From Saccharomycopsis crataegensis (taxonomy: Eukaryota; Ascomycota; Saccharomycetes; Ascoideales; Saccharomycopsidaceae): a stretch of 64,000 nucleotides of DNA. Position 1 is the first letter of the stretch; every line of letters begins with the position of its first letter. Below are positions 21,301 through 30,500 of this stretch, piece by piece. Position numbers and translations under genes: made by a program. The notes beneath the pieces are model-generated. The model saw nothing but the letters and a program-made list of their open reading frames with translations. It was not told the DNA's origin and did no database searches. The stretch lies in contig NW_027043830.1 of assembly GCF_037102585.1 (NCBI RefSeq), forward strand, positions 868,001-932,000, written 5' to 3'.

Positions 21301-21962
21301 TTCATTTCGTGAAAAATAAAATCAAGACCAACAAAAACGAAAATGAGGATCTTTTAGAGTTTTTAGTGGATCATAGCATTGATAAGCCCTTTTTCATAGC
21401 TGCATTGATCGAGAAGGCTAATGATTTGATAAACCCAATTGACTTGGTTAAAAAGATACCAGAAGATACTTTAATTGAGAATCTTCAAATGAATTTGATT
21501 AATATTATATTGAGCAATGATTTGAACATATTGTTGAACGAGAATATTTTAAAAATTGTTAATAACGAAACTGTCAGCAATGCCAATTTGTTTTCCAAAC
21601 TAAACGAAAGAGGATACTTGATAGATAATGAGAAAGTGAAGCTACAAATTAAGGAATTGATGTCCAAAAATCCTAATGGTTTTGGTGCGTTGTTAAAACC
21701 CATGGTTGATATTGATGAGCACGAGGCAATTTACAAGAGTTTGAAAGCCAAGAATTTTAGTCAAGAGGACGAAAGCAGTGATCTCGATAATGATTTTAAG
21801 ATCTCCATAAAAAGCATGGACAATAATGGAGGCCAAATAATCAGTGAAGCAGAGTTGATTGGTGAGGATAATATCTGGAATGGTAATGCCAAGTCATTAA
21901 CAGGTTTAATGAGGCATTTGTCCTACATTAGCGAGAAATTGAAGCAAATCAGGGGTTTTTGA
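18354..21962 (+). CDS. VPS41: Vps41, HOPS tethering complex subunit
   Basis: Vps41 is a HOPS subunit that binds Ypt7 and AP-3 vesicles and drives fusion at the vacuole. From ATG 18354 (MNHHHSISQLQ) the product has 1202 residues; a later ATG at 18525 (MEAEAIGNKKG) is also possible. The N-terminus is polar and ends in a long Glu/Asp tract (about residues 195-265). The WD40-like propeller follows, with EEPPRLKYSRLSGLPQSFFR, YFATASMDGSVVIGS and WFVSGGMAGQV closely matching baker's yeast Vps41. A clathrin-heavy-chain-type helical repeat region runs to the end. It is longer than S. cerevisiae Vps41 (992), mainly through the N-terminal extension. The promoter is shared with MET2. Confidence 0.95.
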   Translation: MNHHHSISQLQVTSGPSNSAHGNLQGVIVINEKQHKIQRGRACLIEKCYGVDLSQHSMEAEAIGNKKGPTNESEIDVQTENRHKESQLANGKMINGVLDTNQEDLRADIETGAEALNDLRQEDNRKLSVGNNIMAGDNTTEYKKEIENLKKGDERSVLDTEDSSHKVDVIGKEEYNESNQRLDANSKSHKKEKNNEEEKEDEEDEEEDNEEGEENEDDEEDEDEDEDEDEDEDEDEDEDEDEDEDEDEDEDEDEDEDEDDEDDEEEPPRLKYSRLSGLPQSFFRRDPVSCCLIHDTFLIFATHSGVLHLCKPDMTPIRTFRVHKASILSIATNGDYFATASMDGSVVIGSIKDQSDITKFDFKRPVHAVAIDKNYKLTRWFVSGGMAGQVIVSQKNWMNGRSDIVIDEGNGPIVGIHYIGEVLMWANEAGISIYNVSTKTKILNIARPENSPRADLYWPRFHTVDSDRVIIGWCDYIYSIRVDIIENSAGNSNMSFLSSAASSFRAPVERKAEVENTLHTDSLISGIASFNNDLLLLLTYNAPQKVDSDSHQKAKAGPPEIKLINATDGEEVADDEVALKDYESLGLNDYHLGKSIGELSPPRYYLVSARDAAITEEFNINDRLQWYIDKTKFKEAWEMSEHLMSEHKRALLGLNCVDQLIDKHNWPEAGEFISRVLKIDFLPMDEEIELTDHQKFLSSKWEEYLWKFIKNDQIDVATEIIPTNLKLKIDHKIYETILVYHLENNKDKYLVLIEQWDSKLYDIKHIEQLLEEKIEHENDPKLRKILSNLYLESNEPAFAVPHLIELKSDEVFTIITKYHLLLNFLDELPRIVTMNIGTTELQKIKSSKDCERYSKVFSPVIDMLIQNIYETSPKRIVDVLEKLKLDFITYLYLEKLYQINNVEPSILEAFENLMITLLATFNQKKLLYFLINKTNYNIDQAIKLFENDNRYIKELIYLLGKIGQNIQALKLIIEKVGSPDEAIHFVKNKIKTNKNENEDLLEFLVDHSIDKPFFIAALIEKANDLINPIDLVKKIPEDTLIENLQMNLINIILSNDLNILLNENILKIVNNETVSNANLFSKLNERGYLIDNEKVKLQIKELMSKNPNGFGALLKPMVDIDEHEAIYKSLKAKNFSQEDESSDLDNDFKISIKSMDNNGGQIISEAELIGEDNIWNGNAKSLTGLMRHLSYISEKLKQIRGF
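19011..19112 (+). repeat. GAAGAT microsatellite, 17 copies, coding for Glu-Asp repeats in VPS41
   Basis: There are seventeen perfect tandem GAAGAT hexamers, flanked by degenerate GAAGAC/GATGAC units. The run is in frame with VPS41 and lies just before the conserved EEPP motif. Baker's yeast Vps41 has an acidic tract at the same place, so the acidity is conserved. The purity of the repeat suggests recent expansion and probable length variation. Confidence 0.95.
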
Positions 21963-22195
21963 TGTTATACTTTTTCAAAAGGATTGCTTTTATATCATAT
22001 TTCATAGTTATAATTTACGATTTGTCTTTTTATTTTCCACTTTACCCTAGAATCTTATTAATAATTTCCTACGCGGAGTTCCAAAAATTATATGTTTATG
22101 TTTATCAAACAAATTGATTGTTCATTAGAGATTTAACTTGCGAATGGCGTTAAATTTTTCTATATACACAGATAACACCTTCCCCTTAAAATTAC

Positions 22196-23267
22196 TTACA
22201 CAATGACAATACCGTGATCAACTTCCTTAAGTGTCTCGCGAGAGTAATCAGCATCACTTGGCAATTTGACATCCAAAGAGCTGTACAAATACCAGTTCAT
22301 CAATGCATTCACACTAGCTCTGATCTTGGCTTCTCTCAAAGAGGCACCAAAGCTTTCTCCCAATTTTTCATTGCCACTGAAAACAGCCACCAAGAAAACC
22401 GGTCTCTTAGAAGCTCTACCAGATTCCGAAAGTAATCTTGTGACTGGTTGTTCCAACCCTTGTCTTTTACAAAGGGCAGCCAATTCTCTGGTTGGTTGTT
22501 CAAATTCAAACATATCTTGGATCTTCAAGTGTCTTGTGGTCAAAATATAATTATAAATGAATTTCTTTGTGTCTTGTAATGATTTGGATGAAGCATAATA
22601 AGCACCAACAATGGATTTCACTGCTGAAGCCATGGCCACTTCTTGGGTCAATGTGTTTTTCTTGTCAATCACTGTAAGGTTGCTTTCGATTGATTTATTT
22701 TGGTTGTCGAATCTCAATCTTCCTATCGTTATTTCTTCTGGTTCTTCATTTAAAAACTTTTCGACAGCGGTGGAGCTGTCGGTTTGGATACCCCATTCTT
22801 TACCGATTGAATATAATGTTTCATCTCCGATTATACCGTTAATAGCGTTATTTAGCACATTCAAAGGCAATCTTGGGTATTTCATCAATAAAAGTTCAGT
22901 CGCGTGATAACTCAACAAGTTTTTCCCAAAAATACTGAGCCCGACGTTATTTGGATATTTATTGTCTTTTTGAATACAAGTCAAACATCTTCCCAAAGTA
23001 GATAACTTGAAAGAGCCTGGCAAGCGCAATCTGTTGTGTAATGTGACTAGCTGAGGTGATTTAGTGGCCACTTCTTCGGTTATAACAGTGTTAAAAGCAT
23101 TGTTTCTTGCTGATCTGGCGGTGGACGATGAAAGCCCTAGATGTCTAGTTAGTATCAAAAAAGTGTTACGTTAATATAACCCAAAAGCACAAAAAAAAGG
23201 GTTCACGAAACATACCTCTCACCAACTGAAGTGAAACAAGCTTCTTTTCTATAATTTTCAGTATCAT
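22196..23267 (-). CDS. MRPL3: Mitochondrial ribosomal protein mL44 (Mrpl3), two exons
   Basis: The coding sequence is complement(join(22196..23136, 23216..23267)), 330 residues. The protein is a mitochondrial large-subunit component with a degenerate RNase III fold plus a dsRNA-binding domain. Exon 1 (52 nt) encodes MILKIIEKKLVSLQLVRG, a basic amphipathic leader suited to mitochondrial import, in frame with GLSSSTARSARN. Recognisable parts are the RNase III-like region (GLSIFGKNLLSYHATELLLMKYP) and the C-terminal dsRBD (FSGNEKLGESFGASLREAKIRASVNALMNW). The intron is 79 nt with GTATGT and TACTAAC. An in-frame ATG at 23158 within the intron could mislead gene callers, because it overlaps the branch point. 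Two close AGs exist at the acceptor; only the distal one keeps the frame. Confidence 0.9.
23137..23215 (-). other. MRPL3 intron with two adjacent acceptor AGs
   Basis: This 79-nt intron has donor GTATGT (23215-23210) and a TACTAAC branch followed immediately by TAG, then by ACATCTAG. The first AG is only about 3-4 nt from the branch A, too near for normal use, and would break the frame with exon 1. The second AG (ending at 23137) joins G to GG and keeps the frame. Confidence 0.85.
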
Positions 23268-23639
23268 TGCTGCTGTAAACACTTGCTAAAATATATATTT
23301 CAGCCTATCAGCCATACTACAAATTCAAAGACATTTTTTATAATCTCAAAAAATTTTTCGAATATTTTTTTGGCTTAACCATGCATTACCCGGAATACTA
23401 ATGACACCCCAAGACGGGAAATAGTTAAAACCTTTACTCTCACTTATCATTTACAAGTCAAAAAGAAGCAAGAGAAATAAATCTAATGATAACATATAAA
23501 TGAAAAAAAAAAATGAATGAAAAATGCGATTTCTTGGTACCATTAGACTCAAAGATAAAAAAAAACAATTTATATTAGAAAACGCTCGAAAAAACAGCGT
23601 AGAATATGTGAATTAAAAAGAGTAAAATTGTAATCATTA
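23268..23639. other. Intergenic region PMR1 3' flank / MRPL3 promoter
   Basis: This 372-bp AT-rich region has several A/T homopolymers (for example near 23503 and 23561). I see no gene or recognisable regulatory motif beyond possible TATA-like sequence near 23293. Confidence 0.4.
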
Positions 23640-26453
23640 TTATACAATCGCATTGGCTTTGCCAGCGAAAGTAATGTCATTATTGTTTGGAACCATCATC
23701 TTGAAAACCTCATCAGCCACGAAAACAGAAGATGTAACAAATAGAATAAATACTAAATCACCAAAACTCAAACCTTCAGTTTGGAAAATGTTTTGGAAAA
23801 GAGGGATGTAAACAATGCTTAGTTCTGCAAGGATAATGATGCCCAAAGCAATGTTGAAGAATTTATTCTTGAAGAAGCCAACTTGGAATATTGATCTGAA
23901 GTTGTGTTTACAACTAATAGCATTCCACATATCAAATGAAACGAAAGTGACAAAAGTCATAGTAGTATCTCTTCTAGTAACCTGATGATCGGAGGTGATT
24001 TCCTTCAGGTAAATAAATATAGTACCAAGAACGGTAATCAACCCTTTCAATGAAATTCTTTGCAATAATCTTTTTGATAAAATATTCTCGTGCTTTGATC
24101 TAGGAGGATGGTTCATAATATCTTGGTCGACAGCTTCAACCCCTAATGATTGAGCTGGAGGGCCATCCATGATAATATTAATAAATAAAATCATCATTGG
24201 GTTCAATGGATTTGGCAAATTTAAGAAAGTAGTAATGGCAATCAAACCCAAGGCACCGACAGAAGTAGAAAGTTGGAAACAAAGAAAGTTTTGGATATTG
24301 TAAAAGATACCTTTACCTTCTTCAATGGCAGTCAAGATGGAGGTGAAATCATCATTAACCAAAATCATATCTGAGGCTTCTTTGGCGACATCAGTTCCGT
24401 GTTTACCCATAGAAATACCAATATCTGCCAACTTAAGAGCAGGAGCGTCATTAACACCGTCACCAGTCATTGCAACCACATCCCCTCTGTTTTGTAAAGC
24501 CTTGACGATACGAACTTTATGAGAAGGTGTACTTCTAGCAAACACATTAACATATTGAATGGCATTACTTAAATCTCTGTCAGACATATTATCTAATTGT
24601 TCACCGGAAATAACTTGCCTGCTGGCGTCTTGAATATACAAGCCGACCTGTTTGGCAATTGATACAGCAGTTCCTTCGGAATCACCAGTAATCATAATCA
24701 CATGAACGCCACCCCTAGCAAATTGAGCAATTGCATTAGGAACGTTTGGCCTAGGAGGGTCATACATCCCAATCAAACCACCAAATTTCAAGCCTGATGG
24801 GTCCTTATTGAAATCCATTTCACCTTCTTTTTTAGCCAAAGCAATGACCCTAAGACCGTGAGAGGCCATTTCAAGAGCCTTAGAGATCACTTTTTGTTTG
24901 AATTCTTCGGTAATCGATACCTTGCCAGCCTTGTTATCGCTAATCACATGTGTTGAGTAATTCAAGATTTTTTCATAGGCACCTTTAATATATGTTTCAT
25001 TTTTCGATTTATCACCCTTATGAACTGTGACGGCCATATATTTTCTTGCGGAATTGAAAGACAATTCTTTTTCTCTTTTTCTAGTATCTCTAATATCTTC
25101 AAGCTTAAACTTTCTTAGCACTTCAACCAAAGCAACATCAGTTGGATTTCCAATATACCGGTCATTTTCAGACGAATACCTTGAGTTATTACAAATGTTC
25201 CCAATCTCCAATACTTGTTGGACATCAGCAGTCAAAAATTTCTCAAAAGATGGCTCATCATATCCATAGTGATGACTGCCGTGATGAGTTCCTTCAGCAG
25301 AGATGTCAATCATATCTTGTTGAGGAGCCCAGATTTTAGTAACTGTCATATGATTTTGAGTCAAAGTACCCGTTTTGTCAGTACACAAAACATTAACGGA
25401 GCCTAAAGTTTCAACACTTGGTAATCTTCTCACAATCACTTGATGGGATGCCATTCTTAAAACACCGAGTGCCAAAGTAACAGTCACGATAATTGGTAAA
25501 CCTTCAGGAATAGCAGCGACTGCCAAAGAAACAGAAATTTGAAACATGTCTAACCATGACTTGCCTTCGATAATACCAATAAGGCCAATTACTGCAATGA
25601 TACCAAAGGAAATCATTGACAATTGCTTTCCAAGTTTGTCCATGGTTAATTGTAAAGGAGTTTTTGGCTTTTCAATATCAGCCATCATCTTAAAAATATG
25701 ACCGAAAACGGTTTGGGAGCCAGTAGAAACAACAATACCAGAACCGTTACCGTCTCTCACGAGAGTACCCATGAACCCGATATTTTTGCAATCACTGATA
25801 TGAATTTTGGTGAACTCTGATTGTGCTGGAATGGTAAGGGCATTCTTACTGATAGGATTAGTCTCACCGGTCAAGTTGCTTTCATCAATAGACAAATCAT
25901 TAGATTCGATAATTCTAACATCTGCTGGAATTCTGTCGCCGACATTAAAGTGGACGAGATCACCAGGGACCAAGTTCGATGCTAACAAAGTTTCGGTGCT
26001 TCCGTTTCTGGTTAAGTGACAGTTTGGCGGCACTAATTTATTTAACGCCTCGAGCGATTTTTCAGATCTATATTCTTGAACAAACCCAACAGTGACGACA
26101 ATTGTGATGGCAACGGTAATTGAAACAGCATCATCAATGTTCCCCATTAAGAAACTTATGATGGCGGATCCGATCAAAAGCAAAATTAAAGGGTCCTCAT
26201 AGAACTGTTTCACGAACTTCAAATAGAGAGGTTCATCTTCTTCTGCTTCCATTTCGTTTAAGCCATACATTCTTTTCCTATATGATATGTCTTGCGGAGA
26301 TGATAAGCCCACTTTTACGTCTGTACTCAATTTTTCAGCAGTTTCCTCGACGGATTTGAGACAATATTCGTATGCCACAGCATCGTTAGTGGCACTAGAT
26401 ACAGCAGTATCCTCTCCTTTTGAAATAGGTGTCTCAAAAGGATTGTCACTCAT
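23640..26453 (-). CDS. PMR1: Golgi P-type Ca2+/Mn2+ ATPase
   Basis: Pmr1 pumps Ca2+ and Mn2+ into the Golgi, supporting glycosylation and secretion. The 937-residue product (S. cerevisiae 950) has the full P2A architecture. A cytosolic N-terminus is followed by M1-M4, with PEGLP and the ion-site region VAAIPEGLPI. The phosphorylation motif CTDKTGTLTQN is near residue 359. Then come the nucleotide-binding domain and the hinge MTGDGVNDAPALKLADIGIS, and finally M5-M10. The actuator loop motif LTGETNPISK is present. The SPCA-type Mn-transport Gln region sits in the M6 segment (NIIMDGPPAQSLGVE). The ATG at 26453 fits the family N-terminus. ALG9, another glycosylation gene, lies 8 kb away, but I see no shared regulation. 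Confidence 0.97.
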   Translation of the reverse strand: MSDNPFETPISKGEDTAVSSATNDAVAYEYCLKSVEETAEKLSTDVKVGLSSPQDISYRKRMYGLNEMEAEEDEPLYLKFVKQFYEDPLILLLIGSAIISFLMGNIDDAVSITVAITIVVTVGFVQEYRSEKSLEALNKLVPPNCHLTRNGSTETLLASNLVPGDLVHFNVGDRIPADVRIIESNDLSIDESNLTGETNPISKNALTIPAQSEFTKIHISDCKNIGFMGTLVRDGNGSGIVVSTGSQTVFGHIFKMMADIEKPKTPLQLTMDKLGKQLSMISFGIIAVIGLIGIIEGKSWLDMFQISVSLAVAAIPEGLPIIVTVTLALGVLRMASHQVIVRRLPSVETLGSVNVLCTDKTGTLTQNHMTVTKIWAPQQDMIDISAEGTHHGSHHYGYDEPSFEKFLTADVQQVLEIGNICNNSRYSSENDRYIGNPTDVALVEVLRKFKLEDIRDTRKREKELSFNSARKYMAVTVHKGDKSKNETYIKGAYEKILNYSTHVISDNKAGKVSITEEFKQKVISKALEMASHGLRVIALAKKEGEMDFNKDPSGLKFGGLIGMYDPPRPNVPNAIAQFARGGVHVIMITGDSEGTAVSIAKQVGLYIQDASRQVISGEQLDNMSDRDLSNAIQYVNVFARSTPSHKVRIVKALQNRGDVVAMTGDGVNDAPALKLADIGISMGKHGTDVAKEASDMILVNDDFTSILTAIEEGKGIFYNIQNFLCFQLSTSVGALGLIAITTFLNLPNPLNPMMILFINIIMDGPPAQSLGVEAVDQDIMNHPPRSKHENILSKRLLQRISLKGLITVLGTIFIYLKEITSDHQVTRRDTTMTFVTFVSFDMWNAISCKHNFRSIFQVGFFKNKFFNIALGIIILAELSIVYIPLFQNIFQTEGLSFGDLVFILFVTSSVFVADEVFKMMVPNNNDITFAGKANAIV

Positions 26454-27053
26454 TCTATTATTATTATTTTCAATATTATGATAGATGACGGCAAATCAAA
26501 TGCTGGCAACTTTCAAGATGTTGTTTTGATCCTCCGCAAATATAAAACGATCGTCAATTGGATACTTTCTAATTTTATGGAGGGGTACTTGAATGAATTC
26601 AAGAAAGGATTGACAGGTGCAAGGATAAGCCACGCTAAAACAACACAAATCTATACTTCCTGAGACTATAAAGTTAAACAATCCTAAAAAAATTTTCCTT
26701 TCCTTTTTTTTTCCTTCCTTTTTCCTTCTCTCTGTTTTGGAAACGGACAGCTAGACTTATACAGCTCACCCACGGCCTGCTGGCTGCTGCGCTCATAACT
26801 GATAACAGGGGTGTAATGCCCCCTTCTTGTTTGCAGGCGACCCCCTTCTATATATATGGGGCATTAGTATTATCTATAATAATTGATTACATTTAATACA
26901 ATATGTATATAAAGGTCTTCAAAGAGTCTACTGGTTTTCATATATATCTATGTGTGGTGGAAAAGCTCCTTCCAATGCCTAACCATCAGCATCCCACCTA
27001 TTTACAAAAAGGTGAGTCTTCTTTAATATCGTAAAATAAAGACCCTTCACGTC
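26454..27053 (-). promoter_or_regulatory. PMR1 upstream region with C/G-rich repeats
   Basis: This 600-bp region is otherwise AT-rich but carries a GC-rich patch at 26757-26865. It contains AGGGG (26807-26811) and a direct repeat of CCCCCTTCT (26819-26827 and 26841-26849); both are stress-response-element-like. There is an inverted repeat AATGCCCC (26815-26822) / GGGGCATT (26858-26865), with TATATATAT inside the loop (about 26849-26857). No credible ORF is present. Which factor binds is unknown. Confidence 0.5.
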
Positions 27054-28514
27054 TCACTCACTAACAGACCCTCCGAACCCAACGGGTTTTGTGGTCCCTT
27101 TAGGAAGAATCCCCATGAACTTATAGATCTTTCCCATACCAGCATCGCTCTTATCCACTAGTCTGATGTACGACTTCAGAATCCTCTCTTTATCCGCATC
27201 ATTCTTCAGCTTATTTATCAAGTGTTCAGCTCTGTATTGCATTCCTAATTCATTGAGCCAGTCACCTTGTTCTACCGGGCCATGGACATCCACTCCTCCT
27301 AGATTTTCCAGCAAAACTTTGATACCCTGGAAATCAACGTCCGCAGACAAATCAACAGTACCTGGGTTTACAAATGGAGAGACAATTGCATGGTCCTTGA
27401 TACCTCTAAGAGTATTGATTGGAATAGTGTCCGCTGGTCCATAATCGATATATAAAGCTGCCCCCTGTTGCTTTTCATTGGATGTAATAATTTGATGAAT
27501 CTTTTTAGAGTAAGTCAAAGTCTCTGGGGAAATTTCAACTCTGGAACCAATAGGTAACGCATTATGTCTAGGAGACTGTTGTGGAACAAAAGCAGATGTA
27601 GTTTTCTTAGGAGAAACAGTCATATGGAAACTTGGCTCCTTCTCAGCTTCCAAGTCAGAAGATTTGATAGTGGTTTGGCTTGGTAAAGTCAACCTTCCTT
27701 CACTTTCTTTAGTTGTTCTGTCTTCAGGCAATATGTAGTCAACAAGACATTCTCTCCAACCCTGCTCGGTCTTTTCAAATTGCTTGATTGGTAGAGCATC
27801 AAAGAATTCGTGGCAAACAACGTAATTGGAATGATCTTTGTGTCCGATTTCTTCAATATCCTGCTCGGTATCCACCCATCTGATCTTGTTACCCCATTTG
27901 GTCACACCTACATATCCGATTCCATCCTCACTTTCCTTAATCTTATTATCCTTCCCACATAATAATTCAAACTGTTCCAACCTGAGAAGTGGAGACGCTT
28001 CAACCATAACAATGCTAATTTTTTCTTTCAATGTAGAGCTTCTCAACAATTGATTGAATGATTTGAGAAGATCATGCATCAAAGTACCTTTCCCTGGACC
28101 AAATTCAATAAATTGGACATTGTTTGGCTTATTTTGTGTCAAGTATACTGTAAAAAACCACACACCAATCATTTCGCCAAACATTTGTGAAATTTCTGGG
28201 GACGTCACAAAATCCCCTGATGATCTGATACCAAGGGGATCTTTAGTAGTGTAATATCCATAATCCGTATGGGTTAAACACGTTTTCATATAAGACGATA
28301 ATGATAATGGGCCTGTTGTCTTAATAGTTTCGACTAGAATCCTTGAAAGGCTGTCAAGACGAATCTTTGGTCTTGAATATGATGGTACCTTTGGAGATTC
28401 GCTAGTAACCTCTTGAGATAACAACAGCGCATTAGAGAATTTTGAAACAGAAACTTTAGTAAAGTTTCGCACCTTAGATAATTGAGAAGTTCTTCTTGAT
28501 AATACCCTGAGCAT
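27054..28514 (-). CDS. NDUFAF7/MidA-type mitochondrial protein arginine methyltransferase
   Basis: In animals and fungi with respiratory complex I this SAM-dependent enzyme dimethylates an arginine of the NDUFS2 subunit early in assembly. I start at ATG 28514 (MLRVLSRRTSQLSKVRNFTK), a basic, hydroxylated mitochondrial leader, giving 486 residues; the longer frame upstream begins with TTG. Family stretches are TGPLSLSSYMKTCLTHTDYGYY, GDFVTSPEISQMFGEMIGVW, the SAM-binding motif FIEFGPGKGTLMHDLL, CHEFFDALPIKQFE and LYIDYGPA. A Ser/Thr-rich insertion sits at about residues 260-300. The C-terminus has VDFQGIKVLLENLGG. It shares a 222-bp divergent promoter with IES2. Presence hints that the organism has complex I, but the family also occurs in yeasts without it. 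Confidence 0.88.
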   Translation of the reverse strand: MLRVLSRRTSQLSKVRNFTKVSVSKFSNALLLSQEVTSESPKVPSYSRPKIRLDSLSRILVETIKTTGPLSLSSYMKTCLTHTDYGYYTTKDPLGIRSSGDFVTSPEISQMFGEMIGVWFFTVYLTQNKPNNVQFIEFGPGKGTLMHDLLKSFNQLLRSSTLKEKISIVMVEASPLLRLEQFELLCGKDNKIKESEDGIGYVGVTKWGNKIRWVDTEQDIEEIGHKDHSNYVVCHEFFDALPIKQFEKTEQGWRECLVDYILPEDRTTKESEGRLTLPSQTTIKSSDLEAEKEPSFHMTVSPKKTTSAFVPQQSPRHNALPIGSRVEISPETLTYSKKIHQIITSNEKQQGAALYIDYGPADTIPINTLRGIKDHAIVSPFVNPGTVDLSADVDFQGIKVLLENLGGVDVHGPVEQGDWLNELGMQYRAEHLINKLKNDADKERILKSYIRLVDKSDAGMGKIYKFMGILPKGTTKPVGFGGSVSE

Positions 28515-28736
28515 TTTTTTTTTTTTTGGCAACCTTCACTAGTAGTAGCGTAGATAATCTTTTGTGTAGACTGAATCTTTCCACTGGATGGAGTGCAGAG
28601 TTTTTGAAAATTTAGTGATACGCGCACTATTTATTTGTGTGGGTTCCCTCAAGTTGCGACACGAAAATTAACTAGCCTTATTGAGTCCGCGATTAGCGAA
28701 GGTCCATACTCTATATATATATACAAAGGTGATCTA

Positions 28737-30224
28737 ATGAGCTATAACAGTGATTCGGATTTGTCTTCGATAGACAGTGAAGATATGAATAATAAAAGTT
28801 CAGCCCTTCCAAGTGATGCTAATATGAATGGCGACGAGGAGTCTGAAGCTGAAGGGCTAGAGAGTCAATACAGTCAGGAAAGTGAAGATGTTGAGGCAGT
28901 AGGAGATAATATTGATGATGATGATGATGATGATGATGAAGAAGAAGAAGAAGAAGAAGAAGAAGAAGAAGAAGAAGATGTTGGTTTTGCTAATCGAGAC
29001 GAGGATGGTGAGGAGGGTGAAGATGAAGAAGAAGAATATGATGATGAGGAGGTAGATTATGATGATGAAGAACAGGAACAACAACCACGAGGACAGGCTC
29101 CAGATAATGCTGATGCTTATGACGAGGAAGTTGAGGATGTGGATGTGGAGGAGGAAGAAGAAGGGGAGGAGGAAGAAGAAGAAGAAGAAGAAGAAGAAGA
29201 AGAAGAAGAAGAGGAAGAGGAAGAGGAAGAGGAAGATGAAGAGTATCCTGCCTATGAGGATTACGAAGATGCAGTTCCGCCTATAGTAGACGATGACGAT
29301 GATGACCTTGCACTCCCCAACCCTGATGACGATGTGGTGATTGGTGATGATTACGAGAGTGATGAAGACCATATTCCTAGGGTGAAAAAAACTTCAGGTA
29401 TTAAATTGAGATTTAACATGTCAAAGAAAGCTAACAAAATGTTGGATAGTGAAGATGAATATTCATCATCCAGCTTATCAGTTACATCAAGGAAACGTAT
29501 GTCAGACAAAAAAAGGAGTGTTAGAAGTGTAGCTGCTGCAAAAAGACATCTTGAACCGGAGCTGACAGAAACCTCGAGATCTAAGAGGTCCAGAATGCAA
29601 GTAGTTAACTACAAGGAATATGACGATCAAGAAATTGATAGTATAAATAGCAAGGATGAAGAGGACTATGAAGATGATGATGAAATATTAGGACTTGATA
29701 AGGAAATTCTTGGTGGAGACGATGGGTTTGACAATTATTCATCAAGTACTCCAGATTTAACAAGAATGACTGAAAGACAGCGGCGCAAATACTTGGAGGA
29801 AAACATAGAAAGTGATGATTCTAAATCGGTTTCTGAATTTCCAACTAGTGTCAACGACACTCAGAAATTTTCTACTGGCCGAGTTGGTGGCGGGTTTGTG
29901 GCTCTTTCCAATGATATCAAAAAGAAAAATGTTTTGACCGAAGAAGAACAGCAGCTTAGGAGAATGGAAATGGCCAGAAGAAGAAAAAATTTGAATGAAA
30001 AGAAATTGGAAGAAGAAAAAAGAGACACTTTAAATAAATTATTGAAAAAAAGAGCTAAAAAAGTTAGAAGCACCAAAAGTTTGAAAGACGACGAAGAAGC
30101 AGAACAAGAAAAATTTCGGACAAAACCTAGAAGACCAACGACTCATCATGTTGCATTATTTAGATGGGTTAGCAGCAGCAATGGTATGAAATTAGGCATT
30201 CCAAAAAGAAGCGTTGGATATTAG
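28737..30224 (+). CDS. IES2: Ies2, INO80 chromatin-remodelling complex subunit
   Basis: Ies2 stimulates the ATPase of the INO80 complex in the nucleus. I start at ATG 28737 (MSYNSDSDLSSIDSED), just after a TATATATATA stretch, giving 495 residues. The N-terminal half is extremely acidic low complexity (Glu/Asp runs). It is followed by a basic linker and the conserved PAPA-1-like segment LTEEEQQLRRMEMARRRKNL continuing into a Lys/Glu helix (about residues 400-450). The tail RRPTTHHVALFRWVSSSNGM is also family-like. Longer than S. cerevisiae Ies2 (320) because of the acidic tracts. Confidence 0.85.
   Translation: MSYNSDSDLSSIDSEDMNNKSSALPSDANMNGDEESEAEGLESQYSQESEDVEAVGDNIDDDDDDDDEEEEEEEEEEEEEDVGFANRDEDGEEGEDEEEEYDDEEVDYDDEEQEQQPRGQAPDNADAYDEEVEDVDVEEEEEGEEEEEEEEEEEEEEEEEEEEEEEDEEYPAYEDYEDAVPPIVDDDDDDLALPNPDDDVVIGDDYESDEDHIPRVKKTSGIKLRFNMSKKANKMLDSEDEYSSSSLSVTSRKRMSDKKRSVRSVAAAKRHLEPELTETSRSKRSRMQVVNYKEYDDQEIDSINSKDEEDYEDDDEILGLDKEILGGDDGFDNYSSSTPDLTRMTERQRRKYLEENIESDDSKSVSEFPTSVNDTQKFSTGRVGGGFVALSNDIKKKNVLTEEEQQLRRMEMARRRKNLNEKKLEEEKRDTLNKLLKKRAKKVRSTKSLKDDEEAEQEKFRTKPRRPTTHHVALFRWVSSSNGMKLGIPKRSVGY
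28914..28976 (+). repeat. (GAT)8(GAA)13 microsatellite in IES2
   Basis: Eight GAT and thirteen GAA codons run in tandem, coding Asp8-Glu13. A second Glu-rich run with GAA/GAG codons lies at about 29145-29240. These produce long spurious open frames on the other strand. Confidence 0.95.
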
Positions 30225-30500
30225 GGTGGCCGTTCTTACAATATTTTGAATTTTTTCTTTAGTTTAGATTTTTCTAAGTTTAATGTATAATGATGTATAT
30301 GCTTGTTGTATGATAAATATTGTAATAAGGACAACCAAAGCAGCAGAGAAAATAGAAAAAAACACGTATTAGTGAGGATATGACAATAAGATTAATGATT
30401 AATACTTGGCAGAAAAAATAAACAGCAATTTAAAATAAAGAGAAACATAAGGAACGGGATGAAGACACTAATATTTGAGAAAGAAAAAAAAGAAATAGAA

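Noticed and set aside
28857-29372. 171-codon minus-strand frame rich in Phe/Ile/Leu
   Set aside because: Shadow of the GAA/GAT repeats of IES2; homopolymeric composition.
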